Below are positions 6,388 through 15,819 of a stretch of 64,000 nt of DNA, one piece after another; position 1 is the stretch's first letter; the number at the start of each line of letters is the position of its first letter. The notes under the pieces are model-generated. The model was not told where the DNA came from. It did not search any database and worked only from the letters and a program-made list of their open reading frames with translations. Source of the DNA: Streptosporangium canum (GTDB taxonomy: Bacteria > Actinomycetota > Actinomycetes > Streptosporangiales > Streptosporangiaceae); assembly GCF_900113865.1 (NCBI RefSeq), contig NZ_FOQY01000009.1, positions 1 to 64,000 of the forward strand, written 5' to 3'. A program made the position numbers and the translations under genes.

Positions 6388-9090
6388 TCAGAGTTGTGTG
6401 GCGGCGAAGCCGTCACCCACCGAGGCCGCCAGGCGGAGGTAGGACTCGCGGGTGGTTGCCTGCAGCCTCTCCAGGTCGATCTCCGCGCCCTCTTCGAGAT
6501 GGGGGTCGTAGGGGATGCGGATCACGGCACGGCACCGGGCCGCGAAGTGGGCCTCCAGGCGGTCGAGGTCCACGGTGGACTTCGAACGGGGACGGACGCT
6601 GCACAGCACCACCGTGGCGGAGCGGACCAGCTCCTCGTAGTGGTGGGCCTCCAGCCAGTCCAGGGTGGCCGAGGCGGCGCGGGCGCCGTCCACGGACGGG
6701 GAGCTGACCAGGACGAGTTGGTCGGCCAAGCCGAGGACGCCGGACATGGCCGAGTGGAGCAGGCCGGTGCCGCAGTCGGTGATACAGATCGAGTAGAAGT
6801 TCTCCAGGACCTGGGCCACCGACTGGTAGTCGGATGAGCTGAAGGCTTCCGACACCGACGGGTCGCGGTCGGAGGCGAGGATCTCCAGGCGGGACGGGGC
6901 CTGCGAGGTGAAGGCCCGGATGTCGACATAGCGCTTGATCTGCTGGCGCTCGTTGAGCAGGTCGCGGACGGTGGCGGAGGTTTCGAGTTCGAGCTTGTCC
7001 GACAGGGTGCCGCGGTCGGGGTTGGCGTCGACCGCGATGACCCGGTCACCGCGGACCTGGGCGAGGGTGGCGCCGAGGCCGACCGTGGTGGTGGTCTTTC
7101 CGACACCGCCCTTGAGGCTCAGCACGGCGACCCGATGGTGACCCGTGGCGACGGGTGTGCGGGCACGGGCGACCAGTTCGCGGCGGCGGCGGACCTCGGG
7201 GGACTCACCAGGCTTGATCAAACCTGCTGACGCCTTGTAGATCAGCTTCCGCCAGCCGCCGGCGGGCCCGTTGCGGCGGCCCCTGAGCAGCGATTCGGGA
7301 TCGAGGCTGTCGGCCGACGGCCTGGGGACGCCCGGCACCTGCTGCCGGGAGGGAGCGCTGAAGGCGGGCGGGGGGACCGACTGGCGGCGGCGTGCCTGGT
7401 ACGGCTCCCGCGCCGGCCCGGCCGTCTCCCTGCCCGATGCGGAAGGCGTGTCCCGATCCGAGCCGAAGGGCCTGTCCCGCTCGGGCGTGAAGGCCACCTC
7501 CCGCTCGGACGCGAAGGCCGTGTCCCGACCGGAGGCGAAGGGCCTGTCCTGGTCGGTGGTGAACGGCGTCTCCCGCTCGGACGCGAAGGCCGTGTCCCGA
7601 CCGGACGCCGGAGGCGTGTCCCGGTCCGAGCCGAAGGGCTTGTCCCGATCGGGTGTGAAGGCGGTGCCACGGCCCGAGACCGGGGGCGTGTCCCGGCCGG
7701 GTGTGGAGGCCGTCTCCCCTTCGGGTGCGAAAGCCGTCTCCCTGGCCGACGGGGAAGGCGTGTCCCGGTCCGAGCCGAAGGGCCTGTCCCAGTCACGTGC
7801 GAAGCCCGAGAAGCCGGAGGAGTCCGAGCCGAACGTGCCGGGGGCCCGCTCCGGCGGCGTGGCCTGGTTCGGGCGGTCGGCGCCGAAGGACTCGGGCACC
7901 CGGAACGGCTCGGCGGCCTCGGGATCGGAGCGTTCCGGAGCCGGCCGGAGGAAATCGCCGCCGGTGAACGGCTCGGCCTTGAAGGCTGACCGATCGCGGT
8001 CCTGCTCGACATCGGCCTTGAAGGCCGGCCAGTCGCGGTCCTGCTCGACATCGGCCTTGAAGGCCGGCCAGTCGCGCTCCTGCTCGACATCAATCTTGAA
8101 GGCCGACCGGTCACGGTCCTGCTCGACGGCGGCAGAGGCGGACCGATCATCGTACGACTCGGCGTCCGAGGGGGAATCACCCTGTTCGGAGCCGGAAGCG
8201 GGCCGGTCCTCGTGCTGCTCCACACCGCCGGAGCGGGAATCGTCTCGATCGGCGCCGCCGGAACCGGACCGGTCGTCGCGCTGCTCGGCCCCGCCGGAGC
8301 CGGACCGGTCGTCGCGCTGCTCGGCGCCGCCGGAGCCGGACGCGTCAGGGTCAGAACCGGCGTCCGGCAGCGTGAACCGGTCACGGTCGGCACCGCCGAA
8401 GGCGAACGCGTCACGCCCGGCCCCGGCGTTCGGCAGCGTGAAACCGTCGCGGTCGGAGCCCGCGCCGCCGAAGGCGAACCCCTCGGGTTCCGGGGCCGGA
8501 GGCTTGAACGGTTCGAGGGTGGGACCGGCGGGCTCGGCGGTGCGGAACGTGAAGGACTCCGGCTCCTCCGCGCGGCGGGGCTGCTCGAACAGGCCGCGGG
8601 ACGGCTCCTGCCGGGACTCGGTCTCGGCGTGCGGCGCGCGGATCTCGGGACCGGTGAACTCGCCCGTGGTGTGGCCGCCCTCGCCCTGCTCCTGGCGGGG
8701 CAGGGGCTTGAGAGGGGCCAGGAATCCGTCGTTGTCCTGGCTCGGGGGCGCCGTGACGGAGGGCAGGGTGAAGGCTCTCAGCGTGTCGCCCGCCTCCATC
8801 CAGTCGGCCGCGTCGGCTTCCTCGTCCGGCGGGTCCGTCATGGTCACGGGTGCGCCCGCGGGGTCGTACGCCGAGTCGACGGCCGTGCGGAACAGCGGCG
8901 ACGAGGCCACGTCGGGCTCCGACGGCACCGAACTCCACGGGTCCTTCGGGTACGGCGAGATGGCGGCGTCGTCCACCGCGTCCATCGCGGTGCTCTTCAC
9001 CGCGACGGGAGGCGCCTCCTCCTGCTCCTTGATAGCGTCGAGCCAGGCGAGCTGCTCCTCGAGAGACTCCTCACGATCGTGTCTCGCCAC
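6388..9090 (-). CDS. Giant ParA/MinD-like ATPase with repetitive disordered N-terminus
   Basis: A 900-aa protein in two parts. Residues 1 to about 610 are low-complexity and acidic, with tandem repeats such as EQDRDWPAFKADV (three to four copies) and RDTAFASERE/FGSDRDTP blocks. Residues about 640-900 form a SIMIBI ATPase with deviant Walker A KGGVGKTTT, DANPDRG and a switch-like ITDCGTG, closest in style to EspI or ParA/MinD proteins. The GTG at 9090 is chosen because GAGGGG lies 7 nt upstream; the longer frame has no good site. A role in partition, polar assembly or secretion is inferred. No ESX genes are nearby. The repeat unit number may vary. Confidence 0.85.
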   Translation of the reverse strand: MARHDREESLEEQLAWLDAIKEQEEAPPVAVKSTAMDAVDDAAISPYPKDPWSSVPSEPDVASSPLFRTAVDSAYDPAGAPVTMTDPPDEEADAADWMEAGDTLRAFTLPSVTAPPSQDNDGFLAPLKPLPRQEQGEGGHTTGEFTGPEIRAPHAETESRQEPSRGLFEQPRRAEEPESFTFRTAEPAGPTLEPFKPPAPEPEGFAFGGAGSDRDGFTLPNAGAGRDAFAFGGADRDRFTLPDAGSDPDASGSGGAEQRDDRSGSGGAEQRDDRSGSGGADRDDSRSGGVEQHEDRPASGSEQGDSPSDAESYDDRSASAAVEQDRDRSAFKIDVEQERDWPAFKADVEQDRDWPAFKADVEQDRDRSAFKAEPFTGGDFLRPAPERSDPEAAEPFRVPESFGADRPNQATPPERAPGTFGSDSSGFSGFARDWDRPFGSDRDTPSPSARETAFAPEGETASTPGRDTPPVSGRGTAFTPDRDKPFGSDRDTPPASGRDTAFASERETPFTTDQDRPFASGRDTAFASEREVAFTPERDRPFGSDRDTPSASGRETAGPAREPYQARRRQSVPPPAFSAPSRQQVPGVPRPSADSLDPESLLRGRRNGPAGGWRKLIYKASAGLIKPGESPEVRRRRELVARARTPVATGHHRVAVLSLKGGVGKTTTTVGLGATLAQVRGDRVIAVDANPDRGTLSDKLELETSATVRDLLNERQQIKRYVDIRAFTSQAPSRLEILASDRDPSVSEAFSSSDYQSVAQVLENFYSICITDCGTGLLHSAMSGVLGLADQLVLVSSPSVDGARAASATLDWLEAHHYEELVRSATVVLCSVRPRSKSTVDLDRLEAHFAARCRAVIRIPYDPHLEEGAEIDLERLQATTRESYLRLAASVGDGFAATQL

Positions 9091-9205
9091 CGTGTTCCCC
9101 CTCGGGATGGGCATAAAAGGGCAGCAAACACATAGCAGGTTAACGCCCTGTGTTCTCGTCAACGCGGGCAACCACCAAGTTGAGCCCACCAGATACTTTG
9201 GTCAC

Positions 9206-10162
9206 ATGCACGCCATCGTGATCGATAAACCTGGTGGACCTGAAGTGCTGACCTGGCGGGAGGTCTCCGAACCCCGCCCCGGACCGGGCGACGTCCTCAT
9301 CGACGTGGCCGCCTCGGCGGTCAACCGGGCCGACGTGATGCAGAGGCAGGGGCTGTACGACCCGCCTCCGGGCGCGCCGCCGTACCCGGGGCTGGAGTGC
9401 TCCGGCGTGGTCGCCGAGGTGGGCTCGGACGTCGAGGACTTCAAGCCGGGCGACCGGGTGTGCGCGCTGCTCGCCGGAGGCGGCTACGCGGAACGGGTCG
9501 CGGTGCCCTGGCAGCAGGTCATGCGCGTGCCCGAGCGCGTGGACCTGGTCGAGGCGGCCGCTCTGCCCGAGGTGGCGTGCACGGTCTGGTCCAACGTGTT
9601 CATGACCGCGCGCCTGAGGAAGGGCGAGACGCTTCTCGTTCACGGCGGCGCCAGCGGGATCGGCACGCTGGCCGTACAGCTCGCCAAGGCGTTCGGCTCG
9701 CACGTGGTCGTCACCGCCGGGTCCGCCGAGAAGATCGCCCGCTGTGTGGAGCTCGGCGCCGACGAGGGGATCAACTACCGCGAGGAGGACTTCGCGGAGA
9801 GGGTCCGGGCCGATGTGATCCTCGACATCGTCGGCGGGAGATACCTGCCCGGGAACGTGAAGGCCCTCAAGACCGGCGGCCGCCTGGTCGTGATCGGGAT
9901 GCAGGGCGGCTCGAAGGGCGAGCTGGACCTGGGTGCGCTCCTCGTCAAACGGGCCTCCGTGCACGGCACCACGCTACGCTCGCGCCCGGTCGACGAGAAG
10001 GGGGTCATCGTGCGCGGTGTCGTCGAAAACGTCTGGCCCCTGGTCGAGGCGGGGGCGATCCGGCCGGTGATCCACGCCCGGGTGCCGATGAGCGACGCCG
10101 CCGAGGCTCACAAGATCCTGGAGTCCGGAGACCACGTCGGGAAAATCCTGCTAGTAAGTTGA
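9206..10162 (+). CDS. NAD(P)H:quinone oxidoreductase (zinc-free MDR family)
   Basis: A 318-aa medium-chain dehydrogenase/reductase of the quinone oxidoreductase group. The N-terminal GroES-like part has NRADVMQRQGLYDPPPG and GLECSGVV; the Rossmann part has HGGASGIGTLAVQLAKAFG (GxxGxxG-type NADPH site, about residues 146-165). The zinc-binding Cys/His set is absent, as expected. It likely reduces quinones with NADPH in the cytosol. It is divergent from the ATPase gene, with a 115-bp shared promoter region, and is followed after 5 nt by bpa, suggesting one transcript. Confidence 0.92.
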   Translation: MHAIVIDKPGGPEVLTWREVSEPRPGPGDVLIDVAASAVNRADVMQRQGLYDPPPGAPPYPGLECSGVVAEVGSDVEDFKPGDRVCALLAGGGYAERVAVPWQQVMRVPERVDLVEAAALPEVACTVWSNVFMTARLRKGETLLVHGGASGIGTLAVQLAKAFGSHVVVTAGSAEKIARCVELGADEGINYREEDFAERVRADVILDIVGGRYLPGNVKALKTGGRLVVIGMQGGSKGELDLGALLVKRASVHGTTLRSRPVDEKGVIVRGVVENVWPLVEAGAIRPVIHARVPMSDAAEAHKILESGDHVGKILLVS

Positions 10163-10167
10163 GTGCT

Positions 10168-10677
10168 ATGAACGCTGAGGAGAGCACTCCGCACATAGTG
10201 GTCATGGGCCCCCAGGGGGTCCAGACCGAGGAGGACGGCGAGGGACGGTCGATCACCGAGCTGGTCGAGCAGCCCGCCAAGGTGATGCGGATCGGCAGCA
10301 TGATCCGCCAGCTCCTCGAAGAAGTCCGGGCGGCCCCGCTGGACGAGGCCAGCCGCAAGCGGCTCAAGGAGATCCACCAGAGCTCCATCAAGGAGCTCGA
10401 AGACGGTCTGGCGCCCGAGCTGGTCGACGAGCTGGAGCGCCTGTCGCTGCCGTTCACCGAGGACGACAACGGCACCCCGCCGAGCGAGGCGGAGCTCCGG
10501 GTCGCCCACGCGCAGCTGGTCGGCTGGCTTGAGGGCCTGTTCCACGGGATACAGACCACGCTCTTCGCCCAGCAGATGGCGGCCCGCGCCCAGCTGGAGA
10601 ACATGCGCAAGGCGCTGCCCAGTGGCATCTCCCTTCCGCAGGAGGGCCACCAGGGCAGCTCGGGTCCCTACCTGTAG
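10168..10677 (+). CDS. bpa: Bacterial proteasome activator Bpa
   Basis: A 169-aa protein matching Bpa (PafE, Rv3780-like): core helices QPAKVMRIGSMIRQLLEEV, LKEIHQSSIKELEDGL and HAQLVGWLEGLFHGIQ, then a disordered tail ending GPYL. In the family a C-terminal GQYL-type motif docks into the 20S proteasome alpha ring and opens the gate without ATP. Here Gln is Pro, while Tyr-Leu are kept. It forms a dodecameric ring in relatives. Presence implies a 20S proteasome elsewhere in the genome. It is 5 nt after the oxidoreductase gene and overlaps the convergent HAD gene by 10 bp at the stops. Confidence 0.92.
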   Translation: MNAEESTPHIVVMGPQGVQTEEDGEGRSITELVEQPAKVMRIGSMIRQLLEEVRAAPLDEASRKRLKEIHQSSIKELEDGLAPELVDELERLSLPFTEDDNGTPPSEAELRVAHAQLVGWLEGLFHGIQTTLFAQQMAARAQLENMRKALPSGISLPQEGHQGSSGPYL

Positions 10678-11465
10678 AGGTCCTCAAGGATTCTGGCGAC
10701 CCCGTCGTCGTTGTTGGCCGCGGTCACGTGATCGACCGCGGCCAGCACCTCGGCGTGGGCGTTGGCGACCGCGTAGGAAGTGCCCGCCCACCGCAGCATC
10801 GGCAGGTCGTTGGGCATGTCTCCAAAGGCGATCACGTCGGCTGACGTGATCTCGTGTCCTTCGGCGAGCGCTGCCAGCGCCGAGGCCTTCGTCACCCCCT
10901 GGGCGCTCATCTCGATCAGGGCGCGGCCGCTGGAGTGGGTGGGCGTGACCAGGTCGCCGACCAGCTCGCAGACCGTCTCCTGAAGGGCGTCGGGGTCCAT
11001 CCGGGGGTGCAGGGCCAGGAGTTTGGCACACGGCCGCGAGGTGAGCGTGGACGTCCCGACGCGGAGTCCGGCGACCGCCTTGCCATCCCAACGACCGAGA
11101 CGGAAGTCCGATTCGTGGGCGAATCCACCTTCGTATTCCACTGAGAACGCCAGCTCCGGCACCTTTGCGCGGAGCCGTCTCACGACCTCTTCAAGCACAT
11201 CTGCGGCGATGAGGTGTGATTTGACGATCTGCTCGGTGTGCAGGTCGTAGACAAGGGCGCCGTTGGCGCATATGGCCAGCCCTCTATGACGTACGGCTCC
11301 CGCGACCGCGTGCATCCACCGGGGCGGCCGTCCGGTCACGAAGACCAGCGTGGCCCCGGCTCTCTCCACACGGGCGAAAGCGGCGGCAGTACGGGGGGAG
11401 ACGGTTCCGTCCGAGCGCAGAGCGGTGCCGTCGAGGTCGGTGGCGACGAGCCGGGGGCTTCCCAT
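10668..11465 (-). CDS. HAD-superfamily IIB (Cof-type) phosphatase
   Basis: A 265-aa cytosolic hydrolase. Motif I is DLDGTAL at residues 10-16, motif II VTGRPP near residue 44, the motif III Lys is in VTKASAL near residue 193, and motif IV is FGDMPNDLPML near residue 218. The cap insertion between motifs II and III is type IIB. Substrates of the family are small phosphorylated metabolites such as sugar phosphates; the substrate here is unknown. Start is ATG at 11465. Convergent with bpa, with a 10-bp overlap. Confidence 0.9.
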   Translation of the reverse strand: MGSPRLVATDLDGTALRSDGTVSPRTAAAFARVERAGATLVFVTGRPPRWMHAVAGAVRHRGLAICANGALVYDLHTEQIVKSHLIAADVLEEVVRRLRAKVPELAFSVEYEGGFAHESDFRLGRWDGKAVAGLRVGTSTLTSRPCAKLLALHPRMDPDALQETVCELVGDLVTPTHSSGRALIEMSAQGVTKASALAALAEGHEITSADVIAFGDMPNDLPMLRWAGTSYAVANAHAEVLAAVDHVTAANNDDGVARILEDLYR

Positions 11466-11703
11466 AACAGGTTCCAGTCTGCACTGTGATCCTCGGGGCG
11501 CCAGCCCCGGGGATCCGTCTACGAGGAATCTTCCTCATGGCGGGAACACGAGTGCGCCAGATAGTGTTAGATGTGATGGCGTTGTATTAGCTGAATCCCG
11601 TTGTGAAAACCAGTTTGACTGAACCACCCCGGGGCTTGCTGTACGACACATGGGGTTCACGAGGTGTGAATCCCAAAGTTTCAAATCCTGAGGGAGAGCT
11701 TTA

Positions 11704-11907
11704 ATGGCTCAGGGAACCGTCAAGTGGTTCAACGCTGAAAAGGGCTTCGGCTTCATCGCACCGGACGGCGGTGCACCGGATGTGTTCGTGCACTTCTCCG
11801 AGATCCAGGGCAATGGCTACCGTAGCCTCGAAGACGGCCAGCGGGTCGAATTCGAGATCACGCAGGGCCAGAAGGGCCCGCAGGCCTCGCAGGTCCGCGC
11901 CGTCTGA
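11704..11907 (+). CDS. Cold-shock protein (CspA family)
   Basis: A 67-aa single cold-shock domain with both RNA-binding motifs intact: KGFGFI (RNP1) and VFVHF (RNP2). It probably acts as an RNA chaperone. GGGAG lies 8 nt before the ATG. The 238-bp intergenic region upstream includes about 140 nt of AT-richer DNA immediately before the start, consistent with the long structured leader typical of csp genes; an imperfect hairpin GGGGTTCAC/GTGTGAATCCC can be drawn near 11652-11674. A strong terminator follows at 11931. Confidence 0.96.
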   Translation: MAQGTVKWFNAEKGFGFIAPDGGAPDVFVHFSEIQGNGYRSLEDGQRVEFEITQGQKGPQASQVRAV

Positions 11908-11930
11908 CGCATAGACCTCTGGTTAGCGAG

Positions 11931-11965
11931 GAAGGCGGGGTTCGCTTAACGCGAACCCCGCCTTC
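11931..11965 (+). terminator. Terminator of cold-shock gene
   Basis: Perfect 15-bp inverted repeat GAAGGCGGGGTTCGC / GCGAACCCCGCCTTC with a 5-nt loop TTAAC, 23 bp after the stop codon. There is no long T-run, as usual in actinomycetes. Confidence 0.9.
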
Positions 11966-12009
11966 TTCGCTTTCCGGCAGACCGCCCCCGTCCCGATAAA
12001 CCACCCCTT

Positions 12010-12288
12010 TCTCGACAGACAACCCCATTTCGGGCGTAGGCGGCGGTTCACGGTGGCTGGCCGGGTTGCGCGCCCGACGGAGGCGAAGGCGACGACCCGC
12101 TCCGCGACGGGGCGGCGGGCCGCACCGCATGCCTCCAGAGCGCCCTGAACGCCCCTCAGGACGGCGAGGGGCCTCGCCAGGGCTCCCCTGGCCAACATCC
12201 ATTCCCTGACCGTCTACGGGGCTGTGGACGTGCGCCGCGTCGCCCGCCACTACCACCCGTCCCGCGCGATACTCGCGGGGTGACCGTC
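12010..12288 (-). pseudogene. 3' remnant of a flavin-dependent monooxygenase gene
   Basis: On the minus strand one frame reads REYRAGRVVVAGDAAHVHSP then DGQGMDVG, the GDAAHxxxPxxGQGM FAD-ribityl motif of aromatic-ring hydroxylases (PHBH fold). The frame then goes out of register. A neighbouring frame continues with LAVLRGVQGALE and AARRPVAERVVAF, the sequence expected about 30 residues further on in such enzymes. Everything before the motif is missing and a stop precedes it. This is therefore a truncated, frameshifted relic. Family recognition is from motif memory; the exact parent is unknown. Confidence 0.6.
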
Positions 12289-12363
12289 ACCGGTCACGGC
12301 ACAGCCTGATCACGGAATCCGTGCCGCCCGAACCATGCCCCACCACGATGCATCTATCGCGAT

Positions 12364-13405
12364 ATGAGGCATCCGTACGGCTCTGTTCTGGCCAGGATCG
12401 GCCACCCGCCCATCCCGGCCGGGCCCGCCCACCCGCCCGCCCTGGCCTGGCTCGGTCACCCCGTGACCGTGGTCGCCACCATCGTGCTGCTGATCAACGA
12501 CCACGTGCTCAAGGCCCTGTGGCCCGGCCTGGTCACCGGCAAGCTGAGCGACGTCGCGGGCCTGCTCGTGGCCCCGCCCCTGCTCGCACTCGTCCGCGTG
12601 CCCGCCCTCGGCGCGACGATCGCCACGGGAACCGGCTTCGTCCTGGTCAAGACCACGGCGACGGGCGCGGCCCTCGCCTCCCAGGCCTGGACCCTGTTCG
12701 CGGGCCCCTCCCGGGTGCTGGCCGACCCGACCGACCTGGTCGCCCTGCCCGCGCTGGGCCTCGCATGGCTGGTCTCGCGCCGCTGCCGGGCCGATCACGC
12801 CGGACGGCCACGTGGTGGTGGCGGCCAACGGCAACGACGGCATCGCCGTACGGGACGCCCGGGGGGCCTGGCGGCGACTCGGCTTCTCGGACGAGGGTTT
12901 CTCCGCGGACACGGCGATCCCGCTCCGCTCGCCGGACATCGATCTGACGACGGAGTACCTCGTCGGCCTCTTCGCCGGCCTGCTCGCTCTCATGGCCGGC
13001 CTGTCCGCGGCACGCCGTAACAGACCACAGGTCAGCGCCCTGTCCGTGACCGCGTACGTCCTCGCGCTGATCGGGTTCGCGGTCAGCGTCTCCTACCGCT
13101 CCAGCCTCGTCGCCCCGCTGCTGATCCTGTTCGCTCTCGCCTGCGCCCTCACCGCGGTGGTCCTCACGGTGGCCGCGGCAGTCCGGGCGCGGGTATCCGT
13201 CCGGGCCGCGCTCACGCTGGCCGCCATCGTCGCCTGCACGTCGTCCTCGATCTGTTGGATCTTCTCCGGCTGGGTGTCGGGCACCCCTGACGACTACTCG
13301 ACGGCGGTGCTTTCGGCCTGGCTCGCCGGCGGCGCCGGGGTGGCCGCGTCCGTCATGGTCGGCTGGACGGACGGGAGGAACGCCCCCGGCGGCCCCGCCG
13401 CGTGA
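12364..13405 (+). pseudogene. Frameshifted multi-pass membrane protein
   Basis: Two frames together make one membrane protein. 12364 to about 12790 reads VVATIVLLINDHVLK, GKLSDVAGLLVAPPLLAL and LVALPALGLAWLVSR. From about 12797 the coding bias moves to the next frame, which reads PDGHVVVAANGNDGIAV, a beta-propeller-like tail, then hydrophobic segments to the stop at 13405. Relatives as I recall them carry a larger extracytoplasmic sensor-like domain between the parts, so a deletion with frameshift near 12775-12800 is likely. A sequencing error cannot be excluded. Function of the family is unknown. Confidence 0.6.
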
Positions 13406-13410
13406 AAGGC

Positions 13411-13443
13411 GCAGGCCCCCACCGGACTCCGGTGGGGGCCTGC
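13411..13443. terminator. Bidirectional terminator
   Basis: Perfect 15-bp inverted repeat GCAGGCCCCCACCGG / CCGGTGGGGGCCTGC with a 3-nt loop. It serves the plus-strand relic and the minus-strand serS, whose stop lies at 13456. Confidence 0.9.
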
Positions 13444-13455
13444 GCCGCGGGGCGC

Positions 13456-14718
13456 CTACTTGACGGGTTCGAGGACGTCGAGCCCGACGTAGGGGCGCAG
13501 GGCCTTGGGGACCACGACGGAGCCGTCGGCCTGCTGGTGGTTCTCCAGGATGGCCACGATCCAGCGGGTGGTGGCCAGGGTGCCGTTCAGCGTGGCCGCG
13601 TGCTGGGGCTTGCCGTCCTTGTCGCGGTAGCGCACGGCCAGGCGGCGGGCCTGGAAGTCGGTGCAGTTGGAGGTCGAGGTGAGCTCGCGGTAGCGGCCCT
13701 GGGTGGGAACCCACGCCTCGCAGTCGAACTTCCGCGCCGCGCTCGTACCCAGGTCGCCCGCGGCGGTGTCGATGACGCGGTAGGGCACCTCGATCTTGGC
13801 GAGCATCTCCTTCTCCCAGGAGAGCAGGCGCTGGTGCTCCTCGCTCGCGTCCTCGGGGCGGCAGTAGGAGAACATCTCGATCTTGTCGAACTGGTGGACG
13901 CGGATGATGCCCCGGGTGTCCTTGCCGTAGGAGCCGGCCTCGCGGCGGAAGCACGAGGACCATCCGGCGTAACGGTGGGGCAGCGCGGCGCCGTCGAGGA
14001 TCTCGTCGGCGTGGTAGGCCGCCATGGGCACCTCGCTGGTGCCGACCAGGAACAGGTCCTCATCGGCCAGGTGGTAGACCTCGCTCGCGTGGGCGCCGAG
14101 GAAGCCGGTGCCCTGCATCGTCTCGGGCTTGACCAGAACCGGCGGGATCATCGGGACGAAGCCCGCCTCGATCGCCTGCTGCATGGCCATGTTGAGCAGC
14201 CCGAGCTGGAGCCGGGCGCCGACGCCCTTGAGGAAGAAGAACCGCGAGCCGGAGACCTTCGCGCCGCGCTCCATGTCGATCGCGCCGAGCAGCTCGCCGA
14301 GCTCCAGGTGGTCCTTGGGCTCGAAGTCGAAGGTCGGCTTCTCGCCGATCTCCTCCAGCACCACGTAGTCGTCCTCGCCGCCCGCCGGAGCCCCCTCCTC
14401 AACGAGGTTGGGGATCGTGTAGAGCAGGGTGTCGAGCTCCCCGGCCAGCTTCTCGGCCTCGGCCTCGGCCGACTTGACCTGCGCCGCGAGATCCTTGGCC
14501 CGGTCGAGGAGGGCGGTCTTCTCCTCCCCGGAGGCGCGGGAGACCGACTTTCCGATGCTCTTCTGCTCGGCGCGCAGCGTCTCGAACCGGCTCAGCGCGC
14601 CGCGCCGGCGGCTGTCGAGGTCGAGCAGCGTTTCGACGACGGAGTCGTCCTCACCGCGGGCACGCTGCGACGCCCGTAGCCGGTCGGGATCCTCACGAAG
14701 GGTACGCAGGTCAATCAC
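13456..14718 (-). CDS. serS: Seryl-tRNA synthetase
   Basis: A 420-aa class II synthetase that charges tRNA-Ser. An N-terminal coiled-coil arm (about residues 25-105) binds the tRNA. The catalytic core has the TSEVP serine-binding region near residue 228, motif 2 [15 protein letters not shown] near residue 259 and motif 3 [10 protein letters not shown] near residue 383. Full family length. The start is GTG at 14718 with no obvious ribosome site, so the mRNA may be leaderless. It lies downstream of pheA on the same strand, an order also known near pheA/serS in Mycobacterium. Confidence 0.97.
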   Translation of the reverse strand: MIDLRTLREDPDRLRASQRARGEDDSVVETLLDLDSRRRGALSRFETLRAEQKSIGKSVSRASGEEKTALLDRAKDLAAQVKSAEAEAEKLAGELDTLLYTIPNLVEEGAPAGGEDDYVVLEEIGEKPTFDFEPKDHLELGELLGAIDMERGAKVSGSRFFFLKGVGARLQLGLLNMAMQQAIEAGFVPMIPPVLVKPETMQGTGFLGAHASEVYHLADEDLFLVGTSEVPMAAYHADEILDGAALPHRYAGWSSCFRREAGSYGKDTRGIIRVHQFDKIEMFSYCRPEDASEEHQRLLSWEKEMLAKIEVPYRVIDTAAGDLGTSAARKFDCEAWVPTQGRYRELTSTSNCTDFQARRLAVRYRDKDGKPQHAATLNGTLATTRWIVAILENHQQADGSVVVPKALRPYVGLDVLEPVK

Positions 14719-14846
14719 AGATCAAGGCTACCGATGCGAGGCTTGAGCTCGCGCCCATATTCCGCTCCGGCCGGAGTGCCCGCGGGCCGAGGACCTGTGA
14801 CACGCCCGCCGGAGCCCCTGCCGCGCCACCGCGGGGACCCGCCCGA

Positions 14847-15767
14847 TCAGACCTGGCCGGTGCGGATCCTGGAGAGCCAGCCCGTGGCCTCGGTGAAGTC
14901 GCCGTTGGCCGTACCGCGCTTGACCTGCGGCGACAGGCCGTCGGCGCGCGGGTAGCTGCCGAGGAAGCGCACGTCGGCGCAGATCCGGTGGAGACCGGAG
15001 ACCGCCTCGCCGACCCTGGCGTCCGCCACGTGGCCCTCGAAGTCGAAGTGGAAGAAATAACGGCCGATCCCGTCGCCGGTGGGCCGCGACTCGATGCGGG
15101 TCAGGTTGACCCCGCGCACGGAGAACTCGGTGAGCATCTCCAGCAGCGCGCCCGGGTGGTCGTCGGTGAGGAAGGCGACCAGGGTGGTGCGGTCGGAGCC
15201 GGTGGGCTCGGGCAGCGGACCGGGGCGGGACACGCGGACGAAGCGGGTCACGGTGTCGGAGCGGTCGCCGATGCCGGTGGCCAGCTCGACCAGCCCGTAG
15301 TGCTCGCCGGCGATGCGCGCGGCAACGGCGGCGTCGTACGGCGAGCCGGGGAGGGCGACCTCCTGGGCGGCCGCCGCGGTCGACGGGGCCGCGACCACCA
15401 CGGCGTCGGGCAGCTCGCGGGCGATGAAGGCGCGGCACTGGGTGATGGCCGCCGGATGGGTGAAGACCCGCTTGATGCGGCCGATCCGGGTGCCGGGCCG
15501 TGCCAGGAGCGAGAACTCGACGGGGAGCAGCAGCTCGGCGGTGATGAGCAGCGGCTCTCCCCAGGCGAACTCGTCCAGGGTCGTGGTGATGGCGCCTTCG
15601 AGCGAGTTCTCCAGGGGCACGACGGCGCCGTCGGCCTCACCCCGCCGGGCGGCGTCCAGCGCCGCGCTGACGTTCGCGCGCGGCAGGCGCTCGGCTTGCG
15701 GTGCCAGGATCCGCAGGGCCTCTTCGGTGAAGGTGCCCTCCGGTCCCAGATAGGCGAGTTTGGGCAT
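14847..15767 (-). CDS. pheA: Prephenate dehydratase
   Basis: A 306-aa monofunctional enzyme that converts prephenate to phenylpyruvate in phenylalanine synthesis. The catalytic domain (1 to about 185) starts YLGPEGTFTEEAL and ends with the TRF motif (DTVTRFV). The regulatory ACT domain (about 195-280) has GALLEML and the IESRP motif that binds phenylalanine for feedback inhibition. No chorismate mutase domain is present, as usual in actinobacteria. serS follows after a 128-bp gap on the same strand. Confidence 0.96.
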   Translation of the reverse strand: MPKLAYLGPEGTFTEEALRILAPQAERLPRANVSAALDAARRGEADGAVVPLENSLEGAITTTLDEFAWGEPLLITAELLLPVEFSLLARPGTRIGRIKRVFTHPAAITQCRAFIARELPDAVVVAAPSTAAAAQEVALPGSPYDAAVAARIAGEHYGLVELATGIGDRSDTVTRFVRVSRPGPLPEPTGSDRTTLVAFLTDDHPGALLEMLTEFSVRGVNLTRIESRPTGDGIGRYFFHFDFEGHVADARVGEAVSGLHRICADVRFLGSYPRADGLSPQVKRGTANGDFTEATGWLSRIRTGQV

Positions 15768-15819
15768 GACACCAGGCTATCCGGCGCCCATCCGAAAGTG
15801 CGCGTAAAGTCGCGCACTC

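Noticed and set aside
6388..9090. Part of a type VII secretion locus
   Set aside because: The ATPase resembles EspI in plan, but no EccC, WXG100, mycosin or EspG-like gene is in the window.
7271..10162. A 963-codon plus-strand frame covering the ParA-like gene and the oxidoreductase
   Set aside because: Only the 3' third (from 9206) is a gene. The rest is antisense to the repeat-rich ATPase and shows low-complexity Ser/Arg/Pro translation with the coding bias on the other strand.
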